Of a stretch of 64,000 nt of DNA, positions 39,618 through 48,424 are shown piece after piece. The notes under the pieces are model-generated. The model had not been told where the DNA came from. It searched no databases and saw only the letters and a list, made by a program, of their open reading frames with translations. Each line of letters begins with the position of its first letter. The first letter of the stretch is position 1. The position numbers and the translations under genes are program-made. The DNA is taken from contig JAHBYP010000006.1 in assembly GCA_019635875.1 (NCBI GenBank), positions 248,001 through 312,000 on the forward strand. The letters run 5' to 3'. The DNA comes from Alphaproteobacteria bacterium (GTDB taxonomy: Bacteria; Pseudomonadota; Alphaproteobacteria; Reyranellales; Reyranellaceae).

Positions 39618-40652
39618 CTATTTCCCGGCCGCCTTGGCCTTGGTCTTGGCGACTTCCGCCTTGACGAAGTTCAGCAGATCGGTGCCGGGCCGGCCGGCAG
39701 CGTCCTGCTCCTTGGTCCACGTCGCCCAGATCGGGTCGGAGGCCCCGACGATCTTGTCGCGCTCCGAGTCGGGGAACTGGGTGATCTCGAGCTTCTCGCG
39801 GAAGATCGGGATCCACTTGTCGTCCTCTTTCTTGTAGGCCTTGAAGATCGCGTCCAGGGCGATCTCCTGAGCCTGCGGAAGCTTCGCCTTCAGGTTGTCG
39901 GGCAGCTTGCTCCAGGCCGACTGGCTCACGCCGTACCAGCACATAAAGCCGCTCATCGCCAGGCCTTCGGTGACGTATTTGGACACCTCGTACAGCTTGT
40001 AGGCCCCGAACGTGTAGCTGTAGGGGAAGCCGAAGCTGTCAACGGTGCCGCGCTCCAGCGCTTGGTAGCTCTCCGGCGCGGTCACCATGGTCGGCACGGC
40101 GCCGAAGGCCTGCAGCGCCTTGGCGTTCAGCCCGGTTATGCGCATCTTGACGCCCTTCATGTCGGCGACCGAGGCGATGCGCTTGTTGCCCATGAACTCG
40201 AATGGCGGCAGGACGATGGGCAGGAAGTATTTGATGTTCCAGCGATCGGCCATTTCCTTGATGATCGCCGGGTGGTTCTGGACAGCCGCGTACACGGATG
40301 CGTTGTCGGCCAGGCTGCGCGGTGGCAGGAACGGTAGCTCCATGACCGTCATGAGCGGGAACTTGTTCGGATAGTAGCCGGCGCAGAGCAGGCCGCCTTC
40401 ATAGCCGCCCGACTTGATGGCTTCGGGCGCCTGACGCTCGGGCCCGAGCGCGGCGCCGTAGGCGACCTTGATCTCGAACTGGCCGTTCGATTCCTTCTTG
40501 AAGAACTCGGCGACCGCGTCGATACCGGCCGTGACCGCGCGGGGCGGGCCGAAGACGTTGAAGTTCCAGGTGACGGTCTGGGCCGACGCCGTTGTAGCGC
40601 TCAAGGCGACAACCAGTGCGCCGGCCACGACCGAAGTCGCGACACGCTTCAT
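39618..40652 (-). CDS. TRAP transporter solute-binding protein, DctP family
   Basis: Periplasmic binding protein, 344 residues. Signal peptide MKRVATSVVAGALVVALSA, cleaved near ASA-QT. The mature protein shows the DctP fold with GPERQAPEAIKSGGYEGG, KGVKMRITGLNAKALQAFGA (the conserved Arg that pairs with a carboxylate ligand is in KMRI) and ALERGTVDSFGFPYSY. This makes an organic-anion substrate likely. GGAGG stands before the ATG. First gene of the operon, divergent from tRNA-Glu. Confidence 0.9.
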   Translation of the reverse strand: MKRVATSVVAGALVVALSATTASAQTVTWNFNVFGPPRAVTAGIDAVAEFFKKESNGQFEIKVAYGAALGPERQAPEAIKSGGYEGGLLCAGYYPNKFPLMTVMELPFLPPRSLADNASVYAAVQNHPAIIKEMADRWNIKYFLPIVLPPFEFMGNKRIASVADMKGVKMRITGLNAKALQAFGAVPTMVTAPESYQALERGTVDSFGFPYSYTFGAYKLYEVSKYVTEGLAMSGFMCWYGVSQSAWSKLPDNLKAKLPQAQEIALDAIFKAYKKEDDKWIPIFREKLEITQFPDSERDKIVGASDPIWATWTKEQDAAGRPGTDLLNFVKAEVAKTKAKAAGK

Positions 40653-40889
40653 GATATCCTCCCTATACTGCGCCTGCTTGTTGTCCGGCGCTTGAGTGGG
40701 GAGCATGCACGAGATCGAGTCCGGGTCAAGCCAGCGTCTCCCGCGGCGTTGCGGGATACACGCGTGTCCCTGGCCGGCGGCCGTGCGCCCGAAGCCGTGT
40801 CCAGCCGTCCGGAAACCCATTCCGTCCATCGTTCTGCCGGGTGTTGCGTCCCAGCGGCCCATGGACTACAAGCCTCGCGATCCGGCCTC

Positions 40890-40965
40890 GCCCCCTTCGT
40901 CTAGAGGCCCAGGACGCGGCCCTCTCAAGGCTGAAACACGGGTTCGAATCCCGTAGGGGGCGCCA
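40890..40965 (+). tRNA. tRNA-Glu, anticodon CTC
   Basis: A 76-nt cloverleaf with encoded CCA. Acceptor GCCCCCT pairs with AGGGGGC. The D arm contains GTCTAGAGGCCCAGGAC. The anticodon stem CGGCC/GGCTG encloses loop CTCTCAA, hence anticodon CTC. The T arm is ACGGG-TTCGAAT-CCCGT, and discriminator G is followed by CCA. It closely matches the bacterial tRNA-Glu consensus. The 237-nt gap before it must also hold the promoter of the divergent TRAP operon. Confidence 0.97.
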
Positions 40966-41062
40966 AGCCGTGCTCTCGGAGCGATCTTGCGCTCCAGGCG
41001 GCATCCCGGATCCGATTCGCCGGCCAAGAACCACGACTGCCCGTGAACGACGGAGACCGGTC

Positions 41063-42085
41063 ATGATGCATGACGCCGCCCCGATTCGTCCGCCGATGGA
41101 GCCCGCGAGCGGCGTGCGCCGTATCCGGCTCGCCCCGCACCAGATGACCACGACAGTGACGGCGAGCGAGGACCTCTTCATCCTCGCGCATCTCGGCGTT
41201 CCCCGGGTCGATCCGGCGCACTGGTCGCTGACGATCGACGGGCTGGTCGGGCGGCAGCGGATCCTCACCCTGGCCGATCTCCGGCAGGTGCCGAAGCAGA
41301 CCATCGAGGCGGTGCATCAGTGTTGCGGCAGCCCGACCGAGCCCACCGTGCCGACGCGTCGCGTCGCCAACGTGCGCTGGGGCGGTGTCGGCCTCGCCAC
41401 GCTGCTGGCCCGGCTCGACGTCGATCCGCGCGCGCGTTTCCTGTGGGCATACGGCCTCGATGGCGGGCAGTTCGCCGGATCGCCGGTCGACTGGTTCGTC
41501 AAGGACCTGCCGCTGCAGCGCCTCGCGGCCGGCGGCGTGCTCATCGCCTACGAGTTGAACGGCAGGCCGCTGCCGGCCGAGCATGGCTTTCCGGTGCGCC
41601 TGGTGGTTCCCGGCTATTACGGCACCAACAGCGTGAAGTGGCTCTGGCGCCTGCGTCTGGCCGAGCATCGCGCCGACGGGATGTTCACCGGTCGCTTCTA
41701 CAACGACGAGACCAGCGAGGAGGATCGCGCTGCGGGCCTCGGGCCGCGCCGGCCGGTCTGGGCCATTGCGCCCGAATCGGTGATCGTCGAGCCCTCGCCG
41801 GACACCATGGTCGCGACCGGCGAGCCGGTCGAGATCTGGGGCTGGGCCTGGTCGTTCCGCGAGGTCGCCGCCGTCGAGGTCAGCGTCGATGGCGGCGCCA
41901 CTTGTGCGCGCGCGGCGCTGGAGCCGCGACGCGGCTGGGCCTGGCGGCGCTTTTCGCTGATCTGGCGGCCCGACGAGCGCGGCGAGGCCATCCTGCGGGC
42001 GCGGGCGCGTGACGTCGACGGCACGGCCCAGCCGGAGGACGGCGCGCGCAATGCCGCCCATTCTGTGCGGGTCTTTGTGCGCTGA
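41063..42085 (+). CDS. Sulfite oxidase-like molybdopterin oxidoreductase
   Basis: 340 residues of the SUOX/YedY molybdenum-cofactor fold. The Mo-ligating Cys lies in VHQCCGSPTEPT, followed by ANVRWGGVGLATLL and PGYYGTNSVKWLWRL. The C-terminal Mo-co dimerisation domain runs from about 240. No signal peptide is visible, so unlike many relatives it is probably cytoplasmic. No cytochrome partner is adjacent. It may oxidise sulfite or reduce an S- or N-oxide. GGAG precedes two consecutive ATGs. The first is annotated. Confidence 0.82.
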   Translation: MMHDAAPIRPPMEPASGVRRIRLAPHQMTTTVTASEDLFILAHLGVPRVDPAHWSLTIDGLVGRQRILTLADLRQVPKQTIEAVHQCCGSPTEPTVPTRRVANVRWGGVGLATLLARLDVDPRARFLWAYGLDGGQFAGSPVDWFVKDLPLQRLAAGGVLIAYELNGRPLPAEHGFPVRLVVPGYYGTNSVKWLWRLRLAEHRADGMFTGRFYNDETSEEDRAAGLGPRRPVWAIAPESVIVEPSPDTMVATGEPVEIWGWAWSFREVAAVEVSVDGGATCARAALEPRRGWAWRRFSLIWRPDERGEAILRARARDVDGTAQPEDGARNAAHSVRVFVR

Positions 42086-42190
42086 TCGAGCTGGCGGCCA
42101 TGATCGCCCGCGCGCGCTGCGGCTTTCCGCCGGTGACTTAGTGGGTCTTTGCGTCTTCCCGCCGCCGCAATGGCGCGCTACCTTTTCGTC

Positions 42191-42415
42191 ATGACCAAGC
42201 TCTTAGAGCAAGCCGTCGATGCGTTGCGCCGGTTGTCTCCGGATGCACAAGATGCCTACGCTCGGGCATTGTTGGAGATCTTGCCGAGCGGCGAGGTCTA
42301 CAAATTGACCAGCGAGGATCGCGTGGCGATCGAGGTCTCCCGCGCTCAAATGCGCCGAGGCGAGTTTGTGTCAGAGCGCGAGATGGAGGAGTTCTGGCGC
42401 GGCTACGGGGCGTGA
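42191..42415 (+). CDS. Putative antitoxin of a RelE/ParE module
   Basis: 74 residues: helical N-terminal half (LLEQAVDALRRLSPDAQDAYA) and acidic, probably disordered C-terminal half (VSEREMEEFWRGYGA) that would wrap the toxin. No classical DNA-binding motif is evident, but the size and place before a RelE/ParE-type gene, with a 4-nt GTGA overlap, support the role. An in-frame start 42 nt upstream is possible but lacks support. Confidence 0.7.
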   Translation: MTKLLEQAVDALRRLSPDAQDAYARALLEILPSGEVYKLTSEDRVAIEVSRAQMRRGEFVSEREMEEFWRGYGA

Positions 42416-42705
42416 TCGTCCGCTTCACACCCGCTGCCCGAGACGAACTTCGGGACATTCTCACCTATATCGAAGAGCGCAATCCTGTAGGCGCCCGGAA
42501 GGTGGCTTCGCGTGTTCGTCGAGCGCTCGATCTCGTTGTCGAGTTCCCGCAGCATGGCGCGCCGACCGACGTTCCCGGAATCCGACGGGTGCTGGCGCTG
42601 CCATATCCCTACGTGATCTTCTACGAGGTCCTGACGAACGAGATCGTGGTGCATCGCGTGCGGCATGTTCGCCGCGAGAGAATCGCGCCACGGGCGCAAG
42701 ACTGA
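42412..42705 (+). CDS. RelE/ParE family toxin
   Basis: 97 residues with the RelE/ParE fold: VRFTPAARDELRDILTYIEERNP at the N-terminus, the GAPTDVPGIRRVLALPYPYVIFYEV core and the C-terminal VVHRVRHVRRE with basic residues. ParE-type proteins poison gyrase and RelE-types cut mRNA. The HxRHxRR ending fits the ParE side. GTG start overlaps the antitoxin stop, so the partner is made first. Confidence 0.87.
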   Translation: MIVRFTPAARDELRDILTYIEERNPVGARKVASRVRRALDLVVEFPQHGAPTDVPGIRRVLALPYPYVIFYEVLTNEIVVHRVRHVRRERIAPRAQD

Positions 42706-42720
42706 AGCGGAGGAAGCGTA

Positions 42721-43803
42721 ATGGCCGAGGTCGAGATGGTGAATGTGCCGGCGCAGACGGTGCGCGCGCAGTGCGAGGCTATCCTGCGCGCGTGGGGGAT
42801 GTCCGAGGAGCATCTGAAGATGACGTCGGAAGTGCTGCTCGAGACAGATCTGCGCGGCATCGAATCGCACGGCCTGTCGATGCTGCCGATCTACAACGAC
42901 ATGCGCGGCAAGAAGATCAACATGACGCCCGATATCCGCGTCGTGAAGGAGACGCCGGTGTCGGCGCTGATCGACGCCGACAACAGCATCGGCCATGTGC
43001 CCTCGACCATCGGCATGGGCATGGCGATCGCCAAGGCCAGGGCGATGGGGCTGGCGGTGGTCTGCGTGCGGCGCTCGGCGCATTTCGGTGCCGCCGGCTG
43101 CTATAGCGACATGGCTGCCCGCGCCGGCATGATCGGCATCGTCACCACCTCGGCGCGCGGCATCACCATGGTGCCGACGCACGGCACGGTGCCGGTGTTC
43201 GGCACCAATCCGATCTCGGTGGCGGCGCCGGCCGGTAAGCATCAGCCGTTCAACCTCGACATGGCGACGACGCCGGTCGCCGTCAACAAGCTCAAGGTCT
43301 ACTGGCTGAAGGGCAAGGAGATCCCCGAGGGCTGGGCCTACAACGAGCAGGGCGGATCGGAGCGCAACGCCGAGCGCGCCTTCAAGACGCGCCGCATGGC
43401 GCCGCTGGGCGGCACGCGCGAGAGCGGCGGCCACAAGGGCTATGGTCTGGCGATGGTGGTGAACATCCTCTCGCAGACGCTCGCCGGCACGACCTTCCAG
43501 CCGCTGCGGGTCAAGCGCGAGGGCACCGACACGCCGGACAATATCGGCCACTTCTTCCTGGTGATCGATCCCAAGCTGTTCCGCGAGGAAGGCGAGTTCG
43601 AATCCGATCTCGACGAGATGATGGATTTCCTGCGCGGCCAGGTGCCGGCCGACGCGGCGCAGCCGGTGCTGGTGCCGGGCGATCCGGAATACGCCGAGAA
43701 GGCGACGCGGCTGCGCGACGGCATTCCGGTGCCGCGCATGCTGGCCGACCAGATCCGCGACGTCTGCCGCAAGAGCAACGCGGCGTATCTGCTGGAGGGC
43801 TGA
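42721..43803 (+). CDS. Ldh family (malate/L-lactate/ureidoglycolate dehydrogenase-type) oxidoreductase
   Basis: 360 residues of the NAD(P)-dependent Ldh_2 fold, distinct from Rossmann dehydrogenases. LLETDLRGIESHGLSMLPIY, with the catalytic His in SHG, RRSAHFGAAGCYSDMAA and PVFGTNPISVAAP are landmarks. Relatives oxidise malate, sulfolactate, ureidoglycolate or delta-piperideine carboxylate. GAGGAAG precedes ATG. The gene is 15 nt after the toxin gene but is probably independent of it. Confidence 0.88.
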   Translation: MAEVEMVNVPAQTVRAQCEAILRAWGMSEEHLKMTSEVLLETDLRGIESHGLSMLPIYNDMRGKKINMTPDIRVVKETPVSALIDADNSIGHVPSTIGMGMAIAKARAMGLAVVCVRRSAHFGAAGCYSDMAARAGMIGIVTTSARGITMVPTHGTVPVFGTNPISVAAPAGKHQPFNLDMATTPVAVNKLKVYWLKGKEIPEGWAYNEQGGSERNAERAFKTRRMAPLGGTRESGGHKGYGLAMVVNILSQTLAGTTFQPLRVKREGTDTPDNIGHFFLVIDPKLFREEGEFESDLDEMMDFLRGQVPADAAQPVLVPGDPEYAEKATRLRDGIPVPRMLADQIRDVCRKSNAAYLLEG

Positions 43804-43813
43804 GGCAGATCAC

Positions 43814-43881
43814 CTGTCATCCCGAGCGGAGCGAGGGTCCAGGAAAGCCGCCTGGATCCCTCGCTCCGCTCGGGATGACAG
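43814..43881. repeat. Inverted repeat, family A
   Basis: CTGTCATCCCGAGCGGAGCG with the inverted right arm ending CGGGATGACAG. Both arms carry the same GGAG variant in place of GCAG, so the arms have changed together. The left arm lacks one A (GAGGGTCC). It lies between the convergent Ldh-type and MFS genes. Confidence 0.87.
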
Positions 43882-43887
43882 ACTTTG

Positions 43888-45453
43888 TCAATCCGACGCG
43901 CGCATGTCGCGGCGCTGCGAGCGCGACAGGATGTAGGCCGGCAGCAGCGCCAGAAGTGTCACGCCGCCCACGACCATGAACGTGTCCTGGAACGCCAGCG
44001 TCTGGCTCTGCGCATGCACGACAGTGCCGAGATAGTCGAGCGCACTGTAGTGGCGGATGCGCTCCGTGAGACCGACGGTCTTCAACAGTGTCTCGACCTG
44101 GTGCACCAGGCGGTCGGTGGCGTGGTTGGCGTAGTCCTGCGTCGCCGTCAGCGCCTCGGCGTGGAAGGCGCCGCGCGTCTCGAGCACGGCGACGAAGGAC
44201 ACGGTGCCCAGCGCACCGCCGAGCTGACGCATGAAGTTGGTGGCGCCGGCGCCCTGGCGTACCTTGTCCGGCGGCAGCACCTTGAGCGACGACGCGTTGA
44301 GGCTGGGATTGATGAAGCCCAGGCCGAGGCGCGAGATCATGGTGACCAGGACCAGCGTCCAGAACACGGTGTTGACGTCGGCCAGGCTCATGAAGTGGAA
44401 GCCGATGGCGAACAGGATCAGCCCGCCCATGATCATCAGCGCCGGCGGCAGCACGTCGGCCATGCGGCCGGCGACCGGGAAGATCACCGCCAGCATCAGG
44501 CCGGCGGGCATCATCATCAGGCCCGAAACCAGCGGCGTGAAGCCCTGCGTGGTCTGCACGAAGACCGGCACGAGGTAGGTCGAGCCCATCATGCAGGCGC
44601 CGAAGATGAAGGCGACGATGCCGGCCGAGGCGAACTGGCTGTTGGCGAACATGCGCACGTCGAGCAGCGGCCGGTCGGTGTGGAGCTCCCAGAGCACGAA
44701 GAGGATCGAGGCCACCGTGCCGCCGACCAGGCGCAGCACGATGGTGTCGGAGTTCCAGCCCTCGCTCTGCCCGTTGGCGAAGCCGGTCATGATGCCGAAC
44801 AGCGCCGCGCCGGCCAGGATGAAGCCGATCCAGTCGAAGCGCGGCAGCGTCTTCGGCAGCGGCTGGGTGGGCATGAACAGCGAGCCCAGCACCGCCGCCA
44901 GCAGGCAGAAGGGCAGCGCGACGTAGAACACGTAGCGCCAGGAGAAGTACTCGATCATCAGCCCGCCCAGGGTCGGGCCGATCGCCGGCGCGAAGACCAC
45001 GCCCAGGCCGAAGGTGCCCATCGCCATGCCGCGGCGCTCGGGCGGAAAGACGCTGAAGATGATCGCCATCACCAGCGGCTGGCTGATGCCCGACGAGAAG
45101 CCCTGCAGCACGCGGGCGAAGACCAGCACGTCCTCGTTGGGCGCGCCGCCGCCCAGCACGGCGCCGCCGGAGAACACCAGCAGCGAGCCGATGAAGGTGC
45201 GCCGCTCGCCCAGCACGCCGACCACCCAGGCGCTGAGCAGCATGCCGAAGGTCATGGTCGCGGAGAAGGCAGAGGACATCCACTGCGCCATGTCCTGGCC
45301 GATGCCGAAGGCGCCCATGACATCGGGCACCGCGACATTCACCGTGGTCATGCTGAGCACCATGGCGACGACGCCGACCATGCCGGTGATGGTGACCAGC
45401 CACCGATAGGACGGGCCGTAGCGCTCGGCCAGCACCTCGGTGCTATCGTACAT
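43888..45453 (-). CDS. MFS multidrug efflux transporter, DHA2 (EmrB/QacA) family
   Basis: Fourteen-helix proton-driven drug exporter, 521 residues. The DHA2 features are the helix-1 segment MVLSMTTVNVAVPDVMGAFG, QWMSSAFSATM, and LGVVFAPAIGPTLGGLMIEY (motif C). Helix 5 and helix 11 regions are intact. Its first 11 nt overlap the HlyD-type adaptor gene, so the two make an EmrAB-type tripartite pump that would use a TolC-like outer membrane channel encoded elsewhere. Confidence 0.9.
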   Translation of the reverse strand: MYDSTEVLAERYGPSYRWLVTITGMVGVVAMVLSMTTVNVAVPDVMGAFGIGQDMAQWMSSAFSATMTFGMLLSAWVVGVLGERRTFIGSLLVFSGGAVLGGGAPNEDVLVFARVLQGFSSGISQPLVMAIIFSVFPPERRGMAMGTFGLGVVFAPAIGPTLGGLMIEYFSWRYVFYVALPFCLLAAVLGSLFMPTQPLPKTLPRFDWIGFILAGAALFGIMTGFANGQSEGWNSDTIVLRLVGGTVASILFVLWELHTDRPLLDVRMFANSQFASAGIVAFIFGACMMGSTYLVPVFVQTTQGFTPLVSGLMMMPAGLMLAVIFPVAGRMADVLPPALMIMGGLILFAIGFHFMSLADVNTVFWTLVLVTMISRLGLGFINPSLNASSLKVLPPDKVRQGAGATNFMRQLGGALGTVSFVAVLETRGAFHAEALTATQDYANHATDRLVHQVETLLKTVGLTERIRHYSALDYLGTVVHAQSQTLAFQDTFMVVGGVTLLALLPAYILSRSQRRDMRASD

Positions 45454-46519
45454 CGATCGCGATCTCGACCATCATGCCGGGTGCCAGCACCTTGGGTTTC
45501 TCGACGAGGTCGATCTTCACCGGCACGCGCTGGGTGATCTTGGTGAAATTGCCGCTCGGGTTGGGCGTCGGCAGCAGGGCGAAGCGCGCCGTGGTCGAGC
45601 TGCCGATGCGCGCGACCCGGCCGACAAAGCGCTCGTTGGGATAGGCGTCGACGGTGACGCTGACCGGCTGGCCGACGCGCAGGTAGCGGATGCGTGTCTC
45701 CTTGATGTTGGCCTCGATCCACACGTCGTTGGGATCGTGCAGCATGAGGATGCGCTGGCCCGGCCCGACATACTCGCCCGCCAGCATGAACGTGCGGTCG
45801 ATGACGGCGGCGATCGGGCTGCGGATGGTGCGGTCCTCGACGTCGACCAGCTGCTGGCGCAGTTGCGATTGCAGGTTGGCCTCGGCGTGCACCAGGCCGG
45901 CGATCTGCCCATCAATGACGGCCAGCTGGTCGCGTTCGGCCAGCGCTTCGGCCAGCGCGCCCTCGGCCTGGGTGCGCTCGGCATCCATGCGTCGGCGGGT
46001 GTTCTCCAGCCGCGTCACCGCCGCCTGCGCCGTCTCGAGCTGCTTGTCGGTGATCACGCGGCGCTCGTAGAGCTGCTTGCTGCGCTCGAGCTCCTGGTTG
46101 GCGAGCAGGATGTCGGAATCGAGCGCGTCGCGCGCCGCCTGGGTGACCTTCACGCCCGAGGCACGGGTGCGCGCCTTCGCGTCGGCCTGGTTCTCGATCA
46201 TCTGGCGTTCGGCCATGAGGCGCGAGCGGTCGGCCTTGACCGCCTCGATCTGCGCCTTCAGCGCCTCGGCGCGCAGTTTCGCTGTGCGGTCATCGATCCG
46301 GGCGACCACCTGGTTGGCCTCGACCCGCATGCCCTCGCGCACCGGGACCTCGACCAGCCAGCCCTCGGCGCGGCTCGACATGGTGACGATGTCGGCGGTG
46401 ATGCGCGCGTCCGTCTCGTAGACATGGGTCGAGCGCATGTAGACCTCGTAGGCGCCCAGCCCCAGGGCGGCCGCGAGGACTGCACCGATGACCAGCAGCC
46501 GCACGCGCTGACGGCTCAT
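45443..46519 (-). CDS. HlyD/EmrA family membrane fusion protein
   Basis: 358 residues. One N-terminal transmembrane helix (about 6–25), then a split biotinyl-lipoyl domain (SRAEGWLVEVPVREGMRVEA … IRSPIAAVIDRTFMLAGEYV), a long alpha-helical hairpin of about 150 residues rich in Ala, Glu, Arg and Gln, and a beta-barrel domain. It bridges the MFS pump and an outer membrane channel. First gene of the pair; no regulator is adjacent. Confidence 0.9.
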   Translation of the reverse strand: MSRQRVRLLVIGAVLAAALGLGAYEVYMRSTHVYETDARITADIVTMSSRAEGWLVEVPVREGMRVEANQVVARIDDRTAKLRAEALKAQIEAVKADRSRLMAERQMIENQADAKARTRASGVKVTQAARDALDSDILLANQELERSKQLYERRVITDKQLETAQAAVTRLENTRRRMDAERTQAEGALAEALAERDQLAVIDGQIAGLVHAEANLQSQLRQQLVDVEDRTIRSPIAAVIDRTFMLAGEYVGPGQRILMLHDPNDVWIEANIKETRIRYLRVGQPVSVTVDAYPNERFVGRVARIGSSTTARFALLPTPNPSGNFTKITQRVPVKIDLVEKPKVLAPGMMVEIAIDVR

Positions 46520-46657
46520 GCCGCCACGGACAGCTCGGGTGTCCGGCCTATATTTCAGTGACCCGTCTATGCGCGCTTCTTCCCGCTGCTTGTGCGGTGA
46601 TCATCCGCTCGCCGTCGGCCCGGTACAATGGGCGTCCGGCACAGGGCTGCTACGCGA

Positions 46658-47002
46658 TCAGGGAAGCTCCAGGCTGACGGCCACGGCGGCGCTGGCGATC
46701 ACGGCCACGTCGCCCACTTCCTCATCCGGCACGTCAAGTCCGCCCTTGACCACCTTCACGGCCACGATGCCGTGCGGCAGCGAGGCCTTCACGGCCTCGG
46801 CATCGACCTTGTCGGGCCGCTGCACGCCGATCGTGACCTCGACGAACATCGAGGTCTTGGGGTTGACCTTGAGCGTGCGCAGCACGGTGAGCGAGCTGTG
46901 ATGGATGGCATCCTGCACCGCGCGCAGGGCGGCCTTGGTGTAGTCGCCGCCGTGCAGGTCGTTGCCGGTTCCCATCTCGAGGATGACGCGCCTTCTCGCC
47001 AT
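46658..47002 (-). CDS. Lin0512 family protein (copy 2)
   Basis: 114 residues of the uncharacterised Lin0512 family. MGTGNDLHGGDYTKAALRAVQDAI is the family opening, followed by VEVTIGVQRPDKVD and LPHGIVAVKVVKGGL. It is paralogous to the gene just before it on the same strand (11 nt away), about half the residues being the same by eye. The GGDYTKAA segment is shared and may be a binding site. A hetero-oligomer of the two is an attractive guess. No reaction is known to me. Confidence 0.75.
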   Translation of the reverse strand: MARRRVILEMGTGNDLHGGDYTKAALRAVQDAIHHSSLTVLRTLKVNPKTSMFVEVTIGVQRPDKVDAEAVKASLPHGIVAVKVVKGGLDVPDEEVGDVAVIASAAVAVSLELP

Positions 47003-47013
47003 GGCCGGTCTCC

Positions 47014-47355
47014 TCAGGGCAGGTCGAGCCGCACGACGGCGGCGGCATTGGCCATGACGGTGACGTCGGTGCCGGCGGCGTTGGCGATCTCAAGCCCGCC
47101 CTCCACGACGGTGACCGTCCCGGTGCCGTGCGGCAGCACCGCCAGCACTTCGGCCTTGTCGACCTTGTCGGGCTTGGGCACGCCGATGGTGACGTCGACG
47201 CGCATCGAATCGACCGGCTTGCCCAGCGCGTCGGCCACCGTCAGGGAATTGTGCCACAGCGCGTCGCGCAGGGCGCGCACGGCCGCCTTGGTGTAGTCGC
47301 CGCCGCGGATGTCGGTGCCCATGCCGATCTCCAGCACCACGCGCCTGTAGGCCAT
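47014..47355 (-). CDS. Lin0512 family protein (copy 1)
   Basis: 113 residues, first gene of the tandem pair. IGMGTDIRGGDYTKAAVRALRDAL, VDVTIGVPKPDKVDKAEV and LPHGTGTVTVVEGGLEI match copy 2 in order and spacing without gaps until the last quarter. Small, soluble, no signal peptide. Divergent from an alpha/beta hydrolase gene with 126 nt between starts. No functional clue in the neighbourhood. Confidence 0.75.
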   Translation of the reverse strand: MAYRRVVLEIGMGTDIRGGDYTKAAVRALRDALWHNSLTVADALGKPVDSMRVDVTIGVPKPDKVDKAEVLAVLPHGTGTVTVVEGGLEIANAAGTDVTVMANAAAVVRLDLP

Positions 47356-47481
47356 TGTTTGTCATCCCCGTTCAACCGAGCCGGCCGGGACTTTAGGCGG
47401 GTTGCGGCTGGCATGCCACGACGCGAAACCGGCAGGCAGCCATGCCTCCGCAGCGGCCGGCCGCGTGCTAGACAAGACACC

Positions 47482-48390
47482 ATGGACGCCGATGCCTCGC
47501 CCGACCTTTCCGCCATTCCACTGATGGCCGATGGCCGAACGGCCGCCGACCACATCGCCGACATCGAGGCCAGGTCGCATGCCGAGCGCGTGCCGATGGG
47601 CAATGGCGGGCGGATGATGTGGCACGTCTGGGGCGCGGAGCCGGGCAAGCCGGTCCTGGTGCTGCTGCATGGCGGCGGCGGCTCGTGGCTCCATTGGGTT
47701 CGCAATGTGCTGCCGCTGTCGCAGCGCTACGCGCTCTACGTCGCCGACCTGCCGGGGCTGGGCGAGAGCGACTCGCCGGATGATCTCAAGGACGTCTGGT
47801 CGGTCACCAACGCCACCAGGACCGCGATGGATGCGCTGCTGCCCAAGGACCAGCGCTTCGACATCGCCGGCTTCTCCTTCGGCGGCAATATCGGCTCGCA
47901 TGTCTGCACGCTCTACGGTGATCGCGTGCGCAGCATGACCCTGGTCGGGCCGGGCGGCTTCCGCATGAAGCGCCAGCCGCGCGCGGCGCTTGGCCGGCTT
48001 ACGCGCGACATGTCGGGCGAAAAGCTGGCCGCCGAGGCCCGGCGCAACCTCGAGCTGCTGATGGTGCACGATCCCAGGTCGATCGACCCGATCGCGCTGC
48101 ACATGCAGGTCGTGAACTCGCTGCGCGCACGAACCAAGAGCCGGGGCATCTCGGCGCTGGGCCTGCTGAGCGATGTCGTGCCGACGCTGAAGACGCGGGT
48201 CAACGCGATCTGGGGCGAGTTCGATTCGACGGCCTATCCGTACTACGAGGAGCGCGAGGTCTTCCTGCGCACCCACCACCCCGAGATCGACCTGCGCTAC
48301 ATCGAGGGCGGCGGCCACTGGATCGCCTTTGAAGGCGCCGACGCGTTCAACGCCATGCTGCCGGACATGCTGGACAAGCTGCCGGCGTAG
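47482..48390 (+). CDS. Alpha/beta hydrolase
   Basis: 302 residues. Oxyanion segment LLHGGGGSWLHW, nucleophile elbow GFSFGGN with Ser, acid Asp in WGEFDST and His in GGGHWIAF make a full triad. There is an N-terminal extension of about 40 residues before the fold. It resembles meta-cleavage-product hydrolases and esterases. The substrate is unassigned. Confidence 0.85.
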   Translation: MDADASPDLSAIPLMADGRTAADHIADIEARSHAERVPMGNGGRMMWHVWGAEPGKPVLVLLHGGGGSWLHWVRNVLPLSQRYALYVADLPGLGESDSPDDLKDVWSVTNATRTAMDALLPKDQRFDIAGFSFGGNIGSHVCTLYGDRVRSMTLVGPGGFRMKRQPRAALGRLTRDMSGEKLAAEARRNLELLMVHDPRSIDPIALHMQVVNSLRARTKSRGISALGLLSDVVPTLKTRVNAIWGEFDSTAYPYYEEREVFLRTHHPEIDLRYIEGGGHWIAFEGADAFNAMLPDMLDKLPA

Positions 48391-48403
48391 GCTCTTTGGG
48401 ACC

Positions 48404-48420
48404 GCCGGCGTCTCGCCGGC
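48404..48420. repeat. Half copy of the family D repeat
   Basis: GCCGGCG–TCT–CGCCGGC hairpin within GGGACCGCCGGCGTCTCGCC, resembling one arm of the element at 9740–9799. It fills the 34-nt space between two convergent genes. Confidence 0.55.
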
Positions 48421-48424
48421 TCAG

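Noticed and set aside
40890..41062. tRNA-Glu as an integration site for a mobile island
   Set aside because: No integrase, no repeat of the tRNA 3' end downstream, and the genes that follow look like ordinary chromosomal genes.
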